Assembly (NCBI GenBank): GCA_905479495.1
Contig: CAJQMR010000007.1
Coordinates: 310,001 to 374,000, forward strand
Direction: 5' to 3'
Source of the DNA: an uncultured Anaerolineae bacterium
GTDB taxonomy: Bacteria > Chloroflexota > Anaerolineae > Promineifilales > Promineifilaceae
DNA length: 64,000 nt
A program made the translations under genes and the position numbers. Below the pieces are notes generated by a model. It saw only the letters and a program-made list of their open reading frames with translations. It was not told the DNA's origin and did not search any database. Within the stretch, counting starts at the first letter, position 1. Every line of letters begins with the position of its first letter. Shown here one piece after another: positions 60,601 to 64,000 of this stretch.

Positions 60601-61890
60601 ATGTCTGAACAAAAGAAAGCTTTGGCCGTTCACAGTGAGGCTGCAGCGATGAGCTGTCCCCCTCGCGAATGGGAACGCGACAATATTTGTGACGTTTCTA
60701 TCCTGACCTACCGTTTTACTTTGCGCATTGGTGATATTCCCGTGGAATGTGTTTCTCGTTATCGCCTAGAACGCTGCACAGAAGATTACGTGTTGAGCGA
60801 TTTGCTACATTCCACCACGTTGTTTCCTGGTGAAGAAGTGTACATGTCGGTGCGTAACCGTCACTCGGTTTCCCGTTTTACAGAAGACAAATCGTATTCT
60901 GCCTCACAGGTTTCCCGCTCTTCTGATCGCATCTGGATGGAAACGTTCAAAAATCTGGCAACTGATTTTGACCAAAGCACCAGCTCCAGCCTGACGACCA
61001 GCGCCCATTCTGATTTTTCTCAGGGTGGCGTGAGTGGGGGCGGTGGCATCAACATCGGCATTGCCAAGATTGGGGCGTCGGGTTCCTACACCACCGGCAG
61101 CTTTGATTCTAATTCCAGTCGTGAATTTGTCAGCGAACTGCACAATCATCTCCGCTCTACATTCCACCAGACCAACCAGGTGGCCCGCGATTCGTCTTCT
61201 GTGAGTCTGACAGAGGTGAACAGCCACCGTGAAGTGACGTCTGAGCGAGATGACGAGTTGAAGGTGAGCACACGTCGCTTCAAAAACATCAACAAATGCC
61301 ACACGATGACGCACTATTTTTACCAGATTGCCAAGCGGCAGCGGGTAAAGATTGAGCTGATTGAGCGCTCTTGTCGGGCAGTGAATGAGCAGGCAAACAC
61401 GGCCGTTATCATGAAACCACTATCTCTTTCCCTGGCTACCAACCAAATCGTGACGGCCGAAGCAGCCAAAACGAACGATGGCCCAGGCACGGTTGCCTTC
61501 GCCGCAGACTTTAACGCCAACGTCTTGTCCCGCGATCAGCTGACGCTGCAAGATTTCAATCGGGTATCAACGGCCGTTTTCGAGCAGGCTGCTCAGTCCC
61601 GTGCGGAAGCAGTAGCCAAAGCGGATGCCCTGGTGGCGGACCTGCCTGGTTTTGAGCCGTACGAGCGCGTTTCTATCATCCCCACCGAAGCACTTTACGT
61701 CGAGAGCGAACTGGGCGACTGTGCCCTGTGCGAACCCTATGTGGTGGCCCAGCACGAGCTGGAGCTGGAACGCATAGCGTTGGAAAACCGCAAGCTGCGC
61801 CGCGAAATCGAGCTGCTAGAGCAGTACAAAGATTATCGCTGCTGCGATCATGAGCACGGCCACGAGCCTGAACCTGGCGGCGGACGATGA
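60601..61890 (+). CDS. Unknown 429-residue protein with Ser/Gly-rich centre and C-terminal coiled coil
   Basis: No family recognised. Seen: no signal peptide or membrane helix. The N-terminal part (1-90) has scattered Cys (DNICDVSIL, VECVSRYRLERC) and a beta-like pattern. A Ser/Thr-rich region (about 90-220) includes the Gly run GGVSGGGGINIGIAKIGASG and many SSS clusters. A conserved-looking block, RRFKNINKCHTMTHYFYQIA, lies near 226-245. A helical part is Ala-rich (FEQAAQSRAEAVAKADALVA). The end is coiled coil (ELELERIALENRKLRREIEL) with a Cys/His tail CCDHEHGHEPEP that could bind metal. AGGAG lies 8 bases before the ATG. It appears monocistronic and sits behind tandem operator-like repeats. 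Confidence 0.75.
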   Translation: MSEQKKALAVHSEAAAMSCPPREWERDNICDVSILTYRFTLRIGDIPVECVSRYRLERCTEDYVLSDLLHSTTLFPGEEVYMSVRNRHSVSRFTEDKSYSASQVSRSSDRIWMETFKNLATDFDQSTSSSLTTSAHSDFSQGGVSGGGGINIGIAKIGASGSYTTGSFDSNSSREFVSELHNHLRSTFHQTNQVARDSSSVSLTEVNSHREVTSERDDELKVSTRRFKNINKCHTMTHYFYQIAKRQRVKIELIERSCRAVNEQANTAVIMKPLSLSLATNQIVTAEAAKTNDGPGTVAFAADFNANVLSRDQLTLQDFNRVSTAVFEQAAQSRAEAVAKADALVADLPGFEPYERVSIIPTEALYVESELGDCALCEPYVVAQHELELERIALENRKLRREIELLEQYKDYRCCDHEHGHEPEPGGGR

Positions 61891-62072
61891 TCGGTAAGCA
61901 GTAAACAGTAATCGGTAATTGGTGAGAAGGAAAGGTGAGTTGCAGGTGGCAGGTAAGAAGGTCCGTCAACAGCAACTTGCCACTTCTCACCCTATTATTT
62001 TTTACTGGGCGAGGCAGGTGGAGAATAGCCGTTTTGGTTGGCAAATATCTAACCCACCTGCCTTGCCCCTAC
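61888..62072. repeat. Stack of three word-repeat families between genes
   Basis: In order: GATCGGTAAGCAGTAAACAG TAATCGGTAATTGG (GGTAATC words, 61888-61920). Next, GGTGAGTTGCAGGTGGCAGG ... CAACTTGCCACTTCTCACCC (61933-61993, inverted). Last, GGGCGAGGCAGGTGG ... CCCACCTGCCTTGCCCC (62006-62070, inverted). Each resembles single copies elsewhere in the window. Confidence 0.75.
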
Positions 62073-62075
62073 GTT

Positions 62076-63134
62076 TCACTGGGCTGCTTTTAGCTGCCCA
62101 CACCCTGCGGCAATGTCGAGGCCGCGCCGCTGGCGCACGGTGCTGGGGATGCCGTATTCTGCTAATATCGCTTGGAACTGTTTGACCTGGGGGCGTTGGG
62201 TGGGACGGCCGTTATACCCCACTGTCGGATTGAGCGGAATCAAATTCACGTGGCTGGGTACATTTTGCAACAGCTGGCCCAGGGCGTGCGCCTGCTCTGG
62301 CGTGTCGTTTTTGTCCTCGATGAGGGTCCATTCAAAGAAGATGTGCCGATTGAGCGCCTGGGTGTAAATGCGGCAGGCGTTCATCAGCTCAGCTAGCGGC
62401 CAGCGGCGGGCAGGGGGCACCAATTTTTGGCGATCGGCGTCGGTAGCGCCATGTAAACTTACTGCCAGGCGGAACGGCCGTTTCTCATCGGCCAATTTTA
62501 AAATCCCCGGCACTACCCCTACCGTGCTCATGGTGATGTGCTTGGGGGCAATCGCCAATCCCTTGTGGTTCATCAAGATGTCAATAGCCGCCATCGTGTG
62601 GTCATAATTGTGCAGCGGTTCGCCCATGCCCATGAAAACGATATTGCGCAGCGTCTCCCCTGTTGCAGCCAGCTTGCGCTTGACAAACAAAATTTGCCCT
62701 ACAATTTCGCCGGGGGTGAGATGGCGCGTAAAGCCCATCTGTCCCGTGGCGCAGAAAACGCAGCCCATGGCGCAGCCCACCTGGGTGCTCACACACGCCG
62801 TCCAGCGCCCCTTGAACTGCATGAGTACCGTTTCGATGGTTTGGCCGTCCGGCAAGGTCAGTAGAAATTTGCGTGTCAGGCCGTCGCTGCTGTCGATGGC
62901 GACCTGCTGGCGTAATGTGGTCAGCGTGGCCTGCTCTCTCAGCTTTTGCTGTAGCTCTTCACGCAAATGTGTCAGCTGAGACAGGTCAGTTGCGTCGTTT
63001 TGGTACAAACCCAGCCAGATTTGTTCAGCGTGGTAAGCGGAGTAGCCCCATTGTTGGCAAACGGCCGTTAGCTCCGCCAGAGTCAAATCATGCAAATTAA
63101 TCGTTTCGGTTTCAGTCAGCGAAATTGGTTGCAT
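62076..63134 (-). CDS. RlmN/Cfr-family radical-SAM rRNA methyltransferase, copy 2
   Basis: A second full-length homologue of RlmN (352 residues from ATG 63134, MQPISLTETETINLHDLTLA). It keeps the cluster motif CAMGCVFC (121-128), GMGEPLHNYDHTMAAI, STVGVVPGIL, LAVSLHGATDADRQKLVPPA and the C-terminal mechanistic Cys in AGCGQLK (Cys345). The first 90 residues differ most from copy 1. Sequence alone does not tell whether it makes the RlmN C2 or the Cfr C8 methylation. An upstream in-frame start at 63197 would add a non-conserved 21-residue extension. Confidence 0.9.
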   Translation of the reverse strand: MQPISLTETETINLHDLTLAELTAVCQQWGYSAYHAEQIWLGLYQNDATDLSQLTHLREELQQKLREQATLTTLRQQVAIDSSDGLTRKFLLTLPDGQTIETVLMQFKGRWTACVSTQVGCAMGCVFCATGQMGFTRHLTPGEIVGQILFVKRKLAATGETLRNIVFMGMGEPLHNYDHTMAAIDILMNHKGLAIAPKHITMSTVGVVPGILKLADEKRPFRLAVSLHGATDADRQKLVPPARRWPLAELMNACRIYTQALNRHIFFEWTLIEDKNDTPEQAHALGQLLQNVPSHVNLIPLNPTVGYNGRPTQRPQVKQFQAILAEYGIPSTVRQRRGLDIAAGCGQLKAAQ

Positions 63135-63266
63135 AAGTCGATTGTAGCTAAATTCCCCTGAATTGCGTAATGATGATCGCGCACAATAGCCAAACAATAT
63201 ATGCTAAATTTTCAGGGTCGCGTGGTGGGGGTGGAGATTGCCCAGGCCACGGCGTCAGCCGAGCCG

Positions 63267-64000
63267 TTACCCATCTGCCTTGCCCCACCTTGCCAACTCC
63301 GCCAACCGCCGCCGTAAAAACCGTTTTTCCACTGCATTTTGGCATAAATCCAGGGCGATAGTGTAGGCGTCATGAGCATCATCTCTAAAGCCAGCCCGGC
63401 GCAGCAGGTCGGCGCGGGCGGCGTGGAACAGGTGATAATGGTCCAGGGTACCCGCTTCAGCCAATTCGTCTAGCAGGCTCAGGCCACGCATGGGACCTTC
63501 GGCCATGGCAATGGCCACGGCCCAGTTCAGCACCACCACAGGTGAGTGGGTATATTGTTGCAGTGCCTGGTACAGGGCAGCAATTTGCGGCCAATCGGTT
63601 TCTTGGGGCGTGGTGGCCTGGTCGTGCAGGGCAGCAATGGCGGCTTGAATCTGGTAGGGGCCGGGTTGTTTCATGTGGAGGGCGCGTTCGAGAACGGCCG
63701 TTCCCACTTCAATCTGCTCCTGATCCCACTGGCTGCGATCTTGATCCTCTAGCAAAATTAACTCCCCGCTGTTGCCCACGCGGGCATGGCGGCGAGCATC
63801 ATGCAGCAACATCAGGGCCAGCAAGCCCAATGCCTCTGCATCTTCTTCCAGGTTAGGATCTTCGGCCAGCAGCTCATTCAAAATGCGCGCCAGCCGGATG
63901 GCTTCACTGCTCAGCTCTTGCCGGATGAGCGCATCGCCGCTGCTGGCGTTGTATCCCTCGTTAAAAATAAGATAGAGCGTGGTGAGGACGGCGTTTAGCC
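63267..64000 (-). CDS. ECF42-type RNA polymerase sigma factor, C-terminal part
   Basis: The frame continues past the right edge; the visible 244 residues are the C-terminal part. LNAVLTTLYLIFNEGYNASS at the edge, LSSEAIRLARILNELLAEDP, ALGLLALMLLHDARRHARVG, ILLEDQDRSQWDQEQIEVG, GPYQIQAAIAALHDQ and SPVVVLNWAVAIAMAEGPMR match the TPR-like C-terminal extension of ECF42 sigma factors. Their sigma2 and sigma4 regions would lie beyond the window. Family members usually regulate DGPF/YCII genes; one such gene is at 43481-43798. The last residues are FLRRRLAELARWGKADG. Confidence 0.88.
   Translation of the reverse strand, partial: LNAVLTTLYLIFNEGYNASSGDALIRQELSSEAIRLARILNELLAEDPNLEEDAEALGLLALMLLHDARRHARVGNSGELILLEDQDRSQWDQEQIEVGTAVLERALHMKQPGPYQIQAAIAALHDQATTPQETDWPQIAALYQALQQYTHSPVVVLNWAVAIAMAEGPMRGLSLLDELAEAGTLDHYHLFHAARADLLRRAGFRDDAHDAYTIALDLCQNAVEKRFLRRRLAELARWGKADG

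Larger units (their letters stand above)
1..64000. repeat. Dispersed palindrome ACGGCCGT, about 100 copies
   Basis: ACGGCCGT is its own reverse complement. By hand count it appears about 104 times in the window, for example near 107, 236, 1349, 2064, 4691, 12721, 20094, 26086, 42771, 43268, 50163 and 63060. About 40 copies extend to the decamer AACGGCCGTT. An 8-mer is expected about once in 64 kb. Copies lie in genes on both strands and in gaps between genes. Long stretches with none include roughly 20.1-22.5, 35.1-37.1, 44.6-47.3 and 51.5-54.1 kb. Confidence 0.95.

Overview
The window looks like a chromosomal segment of an uncultured Chloroflexota bacterium, probably Anaerolineae or Ardenticatenia. 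This is an inference from gene style, not from a marker phylogeny: eukaryotic-type Ser/Thr kinases with an NBR1-type Ig domain, Thr/Pro (TPTPT) linkers on exported proteins, a multi-GAF histidine kinase, an ECF42-type sigma factor and a Memo-like protein. Most of it is ordinary housekeeping DNA. No phage, insertion sequence, CRISPR array or rRNA is visible.

Layout. 0-6 kb: partial asparaginase, serine hydrolase, GDP-mannose dehydratase, then minC-minD-minE-rodA. 6-10 kb: DUF1499 protein, drug-efflux MFS, Nfu_N-type protein, YtxH protein, Memo-like protein, small membrane protein. 10-17 kb: a second MFS, cobalamin adenosyltransferase, a CcmD-like micro-protein, two paralogous lipoproteins, fructosamine-kinase-like, TPR and methyltransferase genes. 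17-21 kb: yqeY, a 7TM-HD phosphodiesterase, ybeY, dgkA, facing proline dehydrogenase. 22-29 kb: a 1199-residue histidine kinase, 3-methyladenine glycosylase, fabI, and metK behind a SAM-I riboswitch. 29-37 kb: rpsB-tsf, pyrH, frr, uppS, cdsA, fbp, and rho behind a long leader. 37-44 kb: duplicated LysM-M23 endopeptidases, an rlmN, two HAD phosphatases, a nucleotidyltransferase, a YCII protein, a phosphoesterase. 44.8-47.1 kb: an AT-rich orphan gene joining a degenerate methylase-like region, an HsdS-like recognition domain and a possible HEPN domain. 47-56 kb: PKD/CAP protein, sulfurtransferase, a membrane GAF regulator coupled to ftsH, a Ser/Thr kinase. 56-64 kb: tRNA-His, tRNA-Arg, TPP riboswitch with thiN and thiB, a second Ser/Thr kinase, an unknown coiled-coil protein, a second rlmN homologue, and a truncated ECF42 sigma factor.

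Two genome-scale patterns stand out. (1) The palindrome ACGGCCGT occurs about 100 times by my hand count, roughly one per 600 bp, where about one copy is expected by chance. It lies in all three reading frames and between genes, giving recurrent Thr-Ala-Val, Asn-Gly-Arg and Arg-Pro in the proteins. It resembles cyanobacterial HIP1. (2) Many intergenic gaps hold imperfect inverted repeats whose arms are reiterations of a 7-10 base word. There are several word families, sometimes stacked, and some reach into coding ends or start regions.

Functionally, the min/rodA, LysM-M23, uppS, cdsA and dgkA genes serve cell-wall, lipid and division functions. rpsB, tsf, frr, ybeY, two rlmN homologues and rho serve gene expression. 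Two metabolite riboswitches (SAM, TPP) control metK and thiamine genes by attenuation.
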